Assembly (NCBI GenBank): GCA_001414345.1
Contig: LLCB01000504.1
Span: forward strand, 1 to 28,316
DNA from: Hymenoscyphus infarciens
Taxonomy: Eukaryota > Ascomycota > Leotiomycetes > Helotiales > Helotiaceae
Length of the DNA: 28,316 nucleotides
Reading direction: 5' to 3'
Below the pieces are notes generated by a model. It was not told the DNA's origin and made no database searches. It worked only from the letters and a program-made list of their open reading frames with translations. Positions 11,580 to 22,204 of this stretch are shown here, piece after piece; the first letter of the stretch is position 1; each line of letters starts with the position of its first letter. The translations under genes were made by a program, and so were the position numbers.

Positions 11580-14200
11580 TATATTATTAATCTATAGAAT
11601 TTAATAAGATATTAATACTTACTTACTTACTAGCTTTATAGATATAAGTCTAAAATAATATAAACGTCTTCTCTAAGCTAATAAGTAGATAAGTATACTC
11701 TTAAACTTATAAATTAAATTTATATATAAAGACTTTAATCTAGATAATATAATAGTATTATTATAATATAATAAAAAAAGAGTATTAATACTTAATTATA
11801 ATTATAAATTTATACTAGTTTATCTTTAATACTATTAATAATATATTTCTATAAAATTTAAGAGTAAGGAATACTATTAGTTTATATAATTAGCTTATAC
11901 CTTTATATATACTATACTCTCTCTATTTCTTTAACACTTCTAGTTTCTTATTAATATTCTACTTAAACTATTAATAAACCTCTATAATACTTATATAAAA
12001 AAAGCCTCTAATTAAAGGTTCTATTAATAAAAATTAGTCTTAATCGTGTTCTAATAACTCTATACTTTATTATTAATAAGATAAGATCTTTACTATCTCT
12101 TATTAAGTAGTTTAAAAAAATAATAGATTATAAGCCTTATTCTATCTACTATAAATAAAAATAATACTAAGTTATACTAGAATTTTCCTTTATCTTTTCT
12201 CTAATCTTTTTAGTTAATCTATTATAGTTCTTTTACTAATAGAATATACTAGAGTTAGCTCTTTTCTTAATAAATCTTACTTAAGTAACTCTCTCTCTAA
12301 TCCCTCTATTAAATCTCTTTCTACTAAATTATTCCTAATCTCTATCTCTTTTATAAAAGCTCTTAACTTACTTATATACTCTAGAATATCTACTATTATA
12401 ATCTTTAAATTAATCCTTTTTTAAATATCTAGCTCTATTATAGTCGATTTAGTATTTATAGCTATCTTATAAGTATTCTTAATTATTATAAGAAGTTTAA
12501 TTAGGTTATTTATTTCTAAAATAAAGAAGTAATAACTACTAGCTTAAATTAAAATATCTATAAACTAAATATACTACTATTATTAATTTAATTAATATAG
12601 ATTCTTAATAAGCTTTTTAAGTAAATTAATAGCTCTATCTTAACTTAATCTATTATACTACTATATTTATACTTAATACTATAGTATTTAAACCTAAAGC
12701 CTATCCTCTTAGATATAAATAGCTAGTTATATTTAAAGAAAAGTCTTTAAGTATTAAAGAGTATATTATACCTTTTCTTCTAAAACTTTATAAATAGTAA
12801 TATTATATTAGAGATTATTAAAACCTAATATAGATAATAATAGCTTTTATAATCTATCTAACTAGTATTTATTTTTATTAGCTTTTAAGACGCCTATTTC
12901 TTCTTTATTTAAATATCTACTACTAATCTAGAAGTTATAAATAGTTTAATTATATATACTTATTAAGAGAACTAATTATTTATATATAATAATAAGTAGA
13001 TCTAATCTACTAGGTTTAGATAATTATTTATTATTAAGTATTATAAAGTCTTTAAAACCTAGTCTTTTTACGTTTATAAGATAAAGTAAATTCTAGTTAA
13101 CTTAAAACTAGTCCTTTTTATACTTCTCTAGGTTATAGTTAAGTATATTATATTTAAGTATCTTCTTATTTAAGCTATTAATTATATAACTTTAGCTAAG
13201 AAACGAGATTTTATAAATACTATACTTAAGATTATATTTAGAAGGAGGAGAGAAGACTATAGAGCTATAAAGGTAATATAGCTTTAGGTTTTTTAATAAC
13301 TTTAATAATATACTCTTTAAATATAAGTTAGAGGATTTTTACTTATATAGATAAGAGACTTATAAAGTAGATTAAAATAGTTAAGTAAGAGTAAGTAATA
13401 AAAGTAGAGTAGTATAGAAAAGCTAGAGTTTAGGTTTTAACTACTCTAGTATATACTAGAAATTATTAGTAATATAACTAATAATACTACTAAGTTACTT
13501 ATAAAAGGTTTATAGTAATAATATTAAGAAATAATACTTATAACTACTCTTTATTCCTACTTTAGCTAAGAAGAATTTATAGATTCTAATAGATATTCTA
13601 CTTTAAAAGCTAAACTATAAGAAATACTATAAGACTAGTAAGTATAAATAGACTAATAATACTAAGTATAATATATAAAATACTAATAACTCTAATAACT
13701 TTTACTAATAAATATATAATAAGTTAAGATTCTATTAATATAATTATAATTAGTTTTATTCTTTTAAAGTATAAGTAACTAACTATAAATATATAAAAAG
13801 GTTACTCTTAGACTTAAAAAAAAATTAGACTACTAGATGCTTTCTTCTTAGCTTAAGAGAGGTTTTTTTTTAAATAAAGATAGGCGAATTCTTTTAATCT
13901 AGTATAATAAATTCTATATAAACGTATTTATAGTTAATAAAACTTATACTAAAATATACTTATCTATATTAATTAAGAGTAAGAAAGGTAGAAATTTTAC
14001 TACTAATATAGTTACTTTTTCTATAATATATAATACTACTACTTATAGAGCTAAGTATAGAAAGTTAAAGGCTAGAGAAAATAATTAGTTAATTTAAAAG
14101 TAGAGTAAAAAGGAAAGTATCTTTAAGTTATAAATTATCTTAAGTAATTAAATATCTTAAGTAATTAAATATCTTAGGTAATACTAATTTACTAACCTAA
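11580..14200 (-). pseudogene. Relic gene D1, about 870 codons, unrecognised
   Basis: The minus frame with codons at coordinates divisible by 3 is coherent from about 14200 to about 11580. The clearest part is 12540-12190, with only two in-frame stops in the first 86 codons. It contains an alternating Glu/Arg/Lys/Leu helix (VERDLMEGLERELLKQDLL, reading RIP stops as Gln) near 12265-12321, typical of a coiled coil. Further up, 13080-12840 and 13300-13200 also read as soluble protein. Near 13810-13835 a basic string keeps one of the few surviving His codons. Only TAA/TAG interrupt it. It lies downstream of the 53-bp repeat block (14185-14520) and downstream of relic E on the same strand. It could be a second ORF of an E-D1 pair, such as Gag and Pol, but I found no protease, RT or integrase motif. 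Function unknown. Confidence 0.55.
14137..14187 (+). repeat. 17-bp tandem repeat, three units
   Basis: ATCTTAAGTAATTAAAT starts at 14137, 14154 and 14171; the third copy has one change (GGTAAT for AGTAAT) and is partial. It lies at the edge between relic D1 and the 53-bp repeat block upstream of it. Confidence 0.85.
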
Positions 14201-14520
14201 TCTAGGTTATAGACTAAAGAGAAAAAGCTTTCTTATACCTAGGATATTTAAGGTTCTTAAAATATCTAATTTATTAACCTAGGAGTAATTAAACTAAGGA
14301 AAGAAAGCCTTCTTATAGCTAATATCTAGGTTAAGAAGTAATTAAACTAAGGAAAGAAAGCCTCTTTATAGCTAATATCTAGGTTAAGGAGTAAGTAAAC
14401 TAAGTAAAAAAAAAGCCTTTTTAATCTAGGAAGGTTTAAGCTTCTTAATTTATTAACCTACTTTAGTTAAGAAGTAAATTAGACTAGGGAATAAAACCCT
14501 TCTATACTTATTAGGTTTAT
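14185..14520 (-). repeat. 53-bp repeat block between relics E and D1
   Basis: Copies share a core like ACTAAGGAAAGAAAGCC flanked by AGGTTAAGAAGTAATTA. Core positions are about 14213, 14293, 14346, 14399 and 14483. The three central copies are spaced exactly 53 bp; the outer ones are 80 and 84 bp away and more diverged. Since 53 is not a multiple of three, the block is unlikely to be coding. It sits just upstream (minus strand) of relic D1. A further copy lies at about 15753, upstream of relic E. A role as a promoter or regulatory module is inference. Confidence 0.8.
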
Positions 14521-15480
14521 ATAGCTAAGATATAATATACTCGGTTTTATAATTAAGTTATTCTTTTTTATATAGAATAGTAGATAAGAGTAGAGAGAGT
14601 ATAGACTAGTAACTTAAATTTCTATTTTCTAAAACATTTTATTTTTAAAATTAATATTTAAGAATAATAACTTTTATATAGTAGAATTAGTAGTATAACT
14701 AAAAGTAGGCTACTTTTAAGATACTTTTAAGTATTCTAAGTTTAATAGAGATAAATAAAAGTATTAACGTTTAATATTAATAAAGTTCTTAGAATAAAAA
14801 AGAGATAAAATAAAGAGGAAATCTTAAAATAAAAAATAAGACTATATTAATTTCTATCTATTTTAGATACTTTTCTTATTTAATCTACTTAACTCTTATC
14901 TTTTTTATAAGTAATTATAAGAATAGTATTTTCTTAGATATTTCTTAAAAACCTAGAAAAGTTTTAGCTTAGAAATAATATATAAATAACTTTTATAATT
15001 ATATCTTCTTTTTATAACTCTTTTAATAGCTCTTTTAGTAGTACTTTTAGCTAAGATTTAGATACTTCTTCTTCTTCTTTTACTCTTTTATTTAATAATA
15101 ATTCTTCTTCTAATTTATTTACTATTAAACTTTTAGACTTTAACTTATTATTTTAATAATATAAGATCTCTATAATTAAAAGAGTTTTTATTATAAGAGT
15201 TAGAGTTACTAACTTACTAGAATTAGTAAAAATAAGTTAATAATATATAAGATATTTAATAAAGTAGTAAAAAAGTATTCTAATAATATAAATTTAAAGA
15301 AAATACTTATAGCTATTAAATTATAATAATACTAAGAAGCTACTACTTAAGTACTAAATAGTACTCTTATATTAAGATTAATTTAGAAGACTTTAATAGA
15401 AAGTCTATATAATACTTAGAAAGTAAGTTACTATTATAACTAACTAAAGAATAATTAAGTAGCTAACTAATTAGAAGATA
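14440..15480 (-). pseudogene. Relic gene E, about 340 codons, acidic/Lys-rich
   Basis: The minus frame with codons at positions 2 modulo 3 is coherent from about 15480 to about 14440. Its core (15150-15000) is highly charged: NKLEEELLLNKRVKEEEE, then a Leu/Lys/Glu helix, with 32 codons free of stops. After it come SRFLRN and a Lys/Asp-rich segment (about 14940-14850). The downstream part is mostly Leu/Ser/Tyr and less certain. Length and charge would suit a Gag-like or other structural protein, but no diagnostic motif is visible. A 53-bp repeat copy lies about 270 bp upstream. D1 follows on the same strand, in another frame, past the repeat block. Confidence 0.5.
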
Positions 15481-15489
15481 TAATTAATT

Positions 15490-16269
15490 AAATAAAAGAG
15501 AAGTAAATATTATTTTAATAATAAGAAATAGTAGAAATAAAGATTATATATATATATATAATTAAAAAGGAGTAAAAGAGTATATAAAATTAATATTATT
15601 TAAATAAAAGTACTAATTTAGTAGAAATAAAAGCATATACTAGAATATATCTTAAAAGCTAAGATTACTCTCTTAGTAACTAATAAAATAATCTCTAAGT
15701 ATTAAGATTAAAGATCTAATAAAAGGATAACTTAATTATAAAACTAAGTACCTAGGTTAAGAAGTAATTAGACTAAGGAAAAAAAGGCTCCTTAGCTTAG
15801 TAATATTTAAAATTCCTATAGCTATAAAGAGGGATATATATATTCTATATAATAGTTAACTAAAGAGGAGTAGACTACTTAATACTATAGTAATTATCCT
15901 AACCTAGCTTAGTAATATAAGCTCTAAATACTATTAAATATAAGACTTTATAGTTAAGCTTAGAAGTAAAGAAGTTTAATAGTAATTTAAAGGGATTAAG
16001 AGTAAAGAAGTAAACTATTTATTATAGAAAAGAATAATAGACTACTCTATACTTATATAAAAAGAGATATAATATATATAGACTATAATTCTATTAAAAT
16101 TTAATAATTTATATAAAGATATAATAAACTTACTTTAATTAATATTAGTAAAATCTTGATTTATTATGCTATAACTCTACTAATAAAGCCTTAAGAAGAA
16201 TACACTAGCCTTCTCTAATCTTAAATAAGACTCTTATAATAAAAGAAAAATTACTACTTTTATTATTTA
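15490..16269. other. Intergenic stretch between divergent relics E and F
   Basis: I see no convincing long coding frame here. It contains a short TA-dinucleotide run near 15550 and one isolated copy of the 53-bp repeat at about 15753-15806 (AGGTTAAGAAGTAATTAGAC followed by the purine core). The rest is RIP-decayed sequence. By position it is the shared 5' region of E (minus) and F (plus). Confidence 0.45.
15753..15806 (-). repeat. Isolated copy of the 53-bp repeat
   Basis: AGGTTAAGAAGTAATTAGAC followed by TAAGGAAAAAAAGGCTCC matches the tandem copies at 14290-14400 over almost the whole unit. It lies more than 1.2 kb from the main block, on the upstream side of relic E. Confidence 0.75.
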
Positions 16270-16379
16270 CTTCTTAAACTCTATATATAAATTTAAAAAA
16301 ATAAATACTAAAGACTATAGTATACTTCTTAAACTCTATATATAAATTTAAAAGAAACAAATAATAGAGACTATAGTAT
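16270..16379 (+). repeat. 55-bp tandem duplication before relic F
   Basis: CTTCTTAAACTCTATATATA starts at 16270 and 16325. Both units continue with AAATTTAAAA and end in GACTATAGTATA, so the period is 55 bp. The second unit ends at 16379, directly before the ATAAAAGAGAAAGAG at which the relic F frame may begin. Confidence 0.85.
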
Positions 16380-16380
16380 A

Positions 16381-19290
16381 ATAAAAGAGAAAGAGAGAGT
16401 AAGATCTATAAATATTCTCTAAACTACTTAAAATATATCCTATATTATATTATCTAGATTAACGCTTTTATTAAATTATAGTTTATTATAACTAAATTAC
16501 TAAGAGTAAAGGGTAAAAAATAGTTCTAGGAATTCTAGTTCGTTTTAACCGAATTCTTAAGAGCGAGGGTTAAATAATTATAATAAGGTTAATTAACTAT
16601 ATTTTAAAAGTAAAGATAAGATCTTTAGATTACTTTTATTAGTATTTTTAGCTCTATTTCTAGATATAGTTATTAATAAGGTTCTTAAGAATAGTATTCT
16701 TTATCTTAAAAACCTTAATAAACCGTCTAACTTATATTACTATATATTAAATAATTAATTCTAGTAAATTTAATATATCTTCTAAAAATAATCTCTTTAA
16801 TCTTATTACTTTACTCTACTTTATAGTAATATTAAGTCTTAGTACCTTATAAGCTAAATTAATATAGTACTCTACTTATTTATAAGTAAGACTAGTATAG
16901 AGTGTCTATTAATCTAAGAAACTAAGGTACTTTAATATAAGCCTCTTACTAAAAAAATTATTAGCTAGAGTAAAGCTAACTAGAGCACTTACTAAGACTA
17001 TAATATTAATAGAGGTAGTAAATTCATTAAAGGTTAAAGGTTTATATAGATTAAGTAACTAGAACTTATTACTTAGAAAGTCTTTATTAGTAGATATAAA
17101 TTTAAATAAGATAGATATTAAGTTAGGGCTTAGATAACGTATAAACTATAGTAGAGAGAGAGGAAGAGTTAATCCTAGTACTAGAGTTAGTTTTAATTAA
17201 GAAGATAAGGAATTAGTAGTATAGTATATATTTATTTTAAGTAACTTAGATCTTAAGAGTTTTATTTTTTAAGACGATTTCTAAACCTAGAATAAGTAAA
17301 TAAATAAATTAATATATATAAGTAAGAAGCTAATATATTAATTTAATAAGAAAGAGTTTCTAATTACCTAAAGACACGTCTATGTTATTATTATATAGAA
17401 AATTAAGCTATTATTACTAGGTAAATAAAGGTTCTTAACTAAAGTAGTAATAATATTCCTTAATAAAGCTTACTAGCTTTTTATAAACCTACTAATACTA
17501 TATAAGTTAGTTATAAGATCTATTTATAATAGATAAGAGCTTAAAAGAGAATACTATAATTATTACTATATATAGATTATCTAGAAGAAGAGGATATAAA
17601 AGCTATAATAAAGGTTAGTAGAGAGATAGAGCTCTAAGAACCTTAAAGCCTCTATTTTAAAAGAAAAGAAAAAAAGCTACTTATATAATATTATAGCTTA
17701 GCTACTATACCTAAGTAGCCTTTTACTCTTCTACTTCTTAACTTATCTACTTTAATAATTTAATATTAGTATACTTAATTCTTTTTTAAGTATTATAATT
17801 AGTTTCTAGTATTATCTCTTAAGCTAAAGTTTTCCTTATATAAGAAAAGCTAGCTAGTATATTTTATCTATACCTACTCTACCTTTACTATATACTAGGT
17901 ATCTAAGTTAAAGCTAAAGCTAATCTACTTCTTAGTTACTATTATAAATAGGCCTAATAAGCTAGAATTACTTAGTAAACTAGTATCCTACTAAGTTCTC
18001 TCTCTTTAAAATCCTAAAAACCTTAAAAGATATATTAAAGGCCTTAGAATTCTAATAGAATCCTTATATTAAAAACTCTTAGCTAATATCTAAAAAGAAG
18101 CTATAAAGAATAAAGTTAAACCTAAGATTAATAAAGCTATTAAAGCTACTAAAGCTACTAAAGCTACTAAAGCTACTAAAGCTACTAAAAATAAAGCTAA
18201 TAAAGATAGCAACCTTTTTAAGGATACTAAAGACGTTAAAGCCTTTATAAGTAAGTTTAAAAGAGCTATTAAAGATAGATATATACTCTTTCTTAATATA
18301 AAAGATAAAGGATACTTATTCTTTACTATTTTAATTATAAACCTTATATTAATATAGCTTTAAAATTAATATTTTATAAAAGCCTAATATAACTTCTTAC
18401 TATTATAAGAAGATTTCTAGGTCTAGGTATTATAGATATAACTAAATTCTAACTAACTTTCTAAGCTACTACTAAAAGACTTATACCTTCTCTTAGTAAT
18501 TCTTAAAGATTCCTTTATTATTTAAGATATAAAAGTAGCTAAGGCTATAAAAAAGGCTATAACTAAGCTAGAAAAATAGAAGAAGAAAGAGAGATCTAAG
18601 ATAAAGAATAATAATAATTCTAATAATATAAAGTTAAAAGATAGTAATTTAGAAGATAATAGATTAAGAGATAGTAGATTAGAAGAAGACTAACTACTTA
18701 TAGCTCTTAGTAAGAAGTATATATAAGGTAGAGTAGATATAGTATACTTACTATAAGACTATATAACTAGGTATAATATAAGTACTTAAAACTAGATCTT
18801 TATAATATAGTATTACTTTTAAGAAGTTATATTTAAGAAAATATAAGAAAAGTATAATACTTTTAAAAAAAATAATACTAATATTACTCCTAGACGTATA
18901 TTTAAGAAGATATTACTTTATATTAGAGTTAAATTATCTATCTATTATAAAACCTTTTAATATACTACTTAGCTTAAACTCTAATATAAATATAGAAACT
19001 TAATAACTAAGATAAAAGGCTCTAAGGCTATTATTAAAATAGAAGAGAGTATTATATAAGATCTAAGAATAGATAAGTAGCTAGATAGAGTAGTTAAAAT
19101 TAAGAATAACTAAGCTTTAAAAGAGAAGGCTTTTAAAAATATAAAATCTTAAATTATAGCTTTTAGGCTCTCTCTCTCTACTAAGTAAAAGGTATTACTT
19201 ATTAATTTACTTAAAGGTTTAATAAATATTATTAAAAATAGTCTTACTTAATATAAGTTACTAATTAAAATACTAATCTTATAAAAGCTA
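16381..19290 (+). pseudogene. Relic gene F, about 970 codons, unrecognised
   Basis: Plus-strand codons at positions 1 modulo 3 form one frame from about 16381 to about 19290. ATA at 16381 (MKEKERVRS if ATG) is a plausible RIP-mutated start, placed right after the 55-bp duplication. The section 16890-17130 is Lys/Arg/Gln-rich. An acidic helix (YLEEEDMKAMMKVSREMEL) spans about 17578-17634. A Lys-Ala-Thr repeat lies at 18133-18186, followed by basic and acidic linkers (18540-18700). The C-terminal half is Lys-rich with aromatic residues (18830-19200). Stops are TAA/TAG only. The frame runs into relic G one base out of phase. RIP hides His and Cys. No known domain was recognised. Confidence 0.55.
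18133..18186 (+). repeat. 9-bp tandem repeat coding Lys-Ala-Thr
   Basis: Five perfect AAAGCTACT units lie at 18142-18186, preceded by one AAAGCTATT unit at 18133. They are in phase with the relic F frame and read K-A-T repeated. The perfect identity among units suggests recent expansion, and the unit contains no CA or TG, so RIP could not alter it. Confidence 0.9.
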
Positions 19291-19982
19291 TATTAACTAA
19301 TTTAAACTTAGCTCTTTAAAACCTAATTAAAAATATAACTAAAGATATTATTATTAAAATTAAGCTATTTTTAATAGAATCTAATCTATTAAAGATTAAG
19401 ACTTTTATAAGTAATATATATAAACTCTTAAGATCTATAGTAATAATACTATTAAAAAGAGAGTAGGTAGGTAATAATTCTACTAAAACCTATAAAACTA
19501 ATATACTATCTTTTAAGCTTAAAGATAATAGTTCCTCTTCTTTTAACTCTTATAATACTTATATATCTAAGAAGTTGTTTTTAAATTCTTCTAAAAACTA
19601 TAATTATACTTTTTTTAAATCTAAAAAGAGAAATAAATCTAAGAGAAATAAATCTATTCTAAAAACTTCTAAGTCTAAGGTTAATTCTAGCTAATTTATT
19701 ATAGATTTAAAGAAAGCTACTCTCTATTTAAGCTTAAAAGGTAAAGTAAATAAGGATATTATCTATTATAAACTATTAAATACTTTACTTAATTACTTAT
19801 TTAAGTTAACTAATTATAAGAATAGTAAGAATAATTATCTAGTAATAGAACTTAGAGTTTTCTTAAATAAAGATAACTAAACTAGAGTAGATAAATAATT
19901 AATAAAAGAAGTAGTTATCTTATTAGTTTAAAGAATAAAGTAGAAAGGTAAGTTCGTTCTTATAATTAATCTTTAAACTTAG
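19263..19982 (+). pseudogene. Relic gene G, about 240 codons, Lys/Ser/Asn-rich
   Basis: This is the least damaged long frame in the window. Plus codons at positions divisible by 3 have only two stops in about 185 codons: stop-free runs at 19467-19691 (75 codons) and 19695-19877 (61 codons), separated by single TAG and TAA codons. The centre (19515-19690) is Ser/Asn/Lys-rich and very basic (KSKKRNKSKRNKS), like a nuclear or nucleic-acid-binding tail. A mixed hydrophobic/Lys region follows to about 19980. Its low Gln/Trp content explains the few stops. It overlaps the end of relic F with a -1 phase offset, so it may be F's C-terminus after an indel or a frameshift, or a separate gene. It converges with relic L. 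Confidence 0.55.
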
Positions 19983-20049
19983 AATTTACTTTTAAATAGT
20001 AGATATAAATAAGGAGATTCTCTATACTATTACTAATAATAGAGAAAAT

Positions 20050-21905
20050 ACTATTAAAGAAGAAGATCTTATAAATAACCTTATTAAATAGTCTAATACT
20101 TAAGTTATAATACCTAGTTTTAAGAAGTATAAGATAAGAAAAAAAGATTATTAATTTAATTAAATTAAAAGCTAGGCTTTTTTTTTTATATATTTATTTC
20201 TCTTATATAAGGTTAAAAACTATCTATCTAGAATAATAATTTTATCTTTATAAATAGTATTCTTAATTAAAAAGGATTTTAAGACCTATTATTTAATCTT
20301 CTCTTTTTAAGTTCTTTTTCTCTTAATAAGAAGTTAGCTTTTAGTAGTATAAATAACTAGTTATATTAGATAAGTAGTAGATCTATTACTAGGCTATTAC
20401 TTTATCTTATAAAATAGAAGAGAGTTAGCTATAAAAAGGTATTACTATTAGATATAATATAATTAAATTTATTAAAAACTCTTTATTCTTATCTTACTTA
20501 ATCTATAAATTAACGTCTTATTTATAGTAGTTATAAGTATTTTTAGGTATAATACTAGCTAGTAAAAGTAAGTACCTTTCCTACTTTACTTATAGCTTTT
20601 AATAACCTATATAACGCTTTAAGAGGTTATTCTTAATATTTAATAAGAGCTATTATAAATATACCTTTTATATTAAGCTATTCTTAATAGTGTTTATTAA
20701 TAAGTTAAGATATAAGATTACTAAAGCTAGTTAGAAGTAATAATAACTACTCCTAGCTTTAAGACTATAGGATTTTAAGTTAAAAGTATAAATAGACCTC
20801 TTTTAAAATCATTAAATTTAGCTTAGAAGTATAAAGACATCTTATTAAACGTTATATTAGAAAGAATTATTAAAATCCTTAAAAATAGCCTCTTAAAAAT
20901 CTATTAAAACTTAGTATAAAATAGTTAATATAGTTCTCTTTAATAATACTTTAATTATAAAGTACTTTCTTTATCTCTATCTATATATACTAGTCTCTTC
21001 TCTAAATCGTATCTAGTTAATAGTTTAAAATTTAAAGTTAAAATCTAAATAAAAGCTATCTTAATTCCTACTTATATATAAAAACTATCTTAACTCTAGC
21101 TTACTAAAACTATCTCTATTTAAATAAGTATATACTCTTACTTAATTATACTTTAGAGAGTTTAGAATTTAAATTTAAATTCTAAGCTATTACTATTACC
21201 TTTTAGTAGTATTAATTCTAAATAGTTACTACTTAAAAAGAGATAATAATTATAAACTAGGCTAATTTCTTATAAGATCTTACTAATTAAGTAAAGGAAT
21301 CTATTATCTTTATATTCCTCTAAATAATTAACCTAGTATTTAATATATAGACCTATATTTAAGAAGAACCTTAGTAGATATATATCTTTAGTTATTACTT
21401 ACTTATAGAACCTCTAATTATTAAATACTCTAATTTTATAATTACTAGGATTTATTAAGTATTTAAGGTTAGTAATAAGATATAAGTAATAGTAAGAACT
21501 ATTCTTAAACGCTATAATATTAGAATTATACTATATAGGAAGAGTAACTAGTATTAATAAATAAATAATATAAATAGAGTAAAGAGGTTATATAAATACT
21601 AAACTTAGGTAGGTCTTTAGGCTTATAAGGATTAGATAATAGGTAATAAATTAAGATTATAACTAATACTAAAAGATATAGTAATAAATTATTTAGTAGA
21701 CGTATTAGTATATTAGTTTTAGTAAGGAGAGTAGATATAAAAGGTAAAGGTTCTATAACTATAGAGTTACCTTAGTCTTAAACTTATACTAACTTAATAA
21801 ACTTATTTTAAAAGTATTAAATTAGCTCTTAAATTAGCTTAAATAGTATAAAAGATTTTACTTAAAAGTATAGGTAAAACCCTAGACCCCCTAGAGTAGT
21901 TAAAA
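20050..21905 (-). pseudogene. Relic gene L, about 615 codons, Gln-rich
   Basis: The minus frame with codons at coordinates divisible by 3 begins next to palindrome cluster 2. Its first visible residues near 21900 are TTLGGLGF, from GC-richer, RIP-resistant codons, and it runs to about 20050. Segments with clear protein character are 21840-21740, 21360-21180 (many TAA/TAG, hence Gln- or Trp-rich ancestrally), 21120-20940 and 20520-20280 (Lys/Asp/Glu-rich). At 20805-20820 several stops cluster and include a TGA (plus-strand TCA at 20809-20811). Deamination at CpA cannot make TGA, so the gene may really end there, with a second frame below. It is divergent from relic H and convergent with relic G. 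No family recognised. Confidence 0.5.
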
Positions 21906-21937
21906 GACTATAATAGTACTAGTACTCTTAGTATTAT

Positions 21938-22202
21938 AGTCTTTATTTAATAGAGACTATAATTATATATATAGACTTATTATTATAGTCTTTATTTAAT
22001 AGAAACTATCTAGTCTTAATTAAATAGAGACTAGTAAATAATAGAATAGTACTCTTATTATTATTTAATAAAGTATTATACTAGTACTTAAGCTCTTAGT
22101 ACTATAGTCCTTATTTAATAGAGACTATAATTATATTAAAAAGCTCTTAGTATTATAGTCTTTATTTAATAGAAACTATTTAGTCTCTATTTAATAGAAA
22201 GT
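21938..22202. repeat. Internal palindrome cluster 2
   Basis: Six copies of the 21-bp palindrome of the terminal arrays are present: 21938-21958, 21987-22007, 22012-22032, 22106-22126, 22157-22177 and 22182-22202. Two of the pairs keep the 4-bp spacing (ATCT or ATTT). Other copies are separated by linkers with CTCTTAGTATTATAG, similar to cluster 1 but unlike the 28-bp linker of the ends. The cluster separates relic L (minus, starting about 21905) from relic H (plus, starting about 22205). Confidence 0.85.
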
Positions 22203-22204
22203 AT

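Noticed and set aside
17160..17230. Alternative plus-strand frame with Glu/Leu/Val codons in relic F
   Set aside because: It looks good only over about 60 bases, whereas frame 1 is coherent on both sides and through it if TAA/TAG are read as Gln.
21885..21900. GC-rich CTAGACCCCCTAG palindrome as a regulatory site
   Set aside because: It falls in phase with relic L as Leu-Gly-Gly-Leu codons, which contain no RIP target; coding accounts for it.
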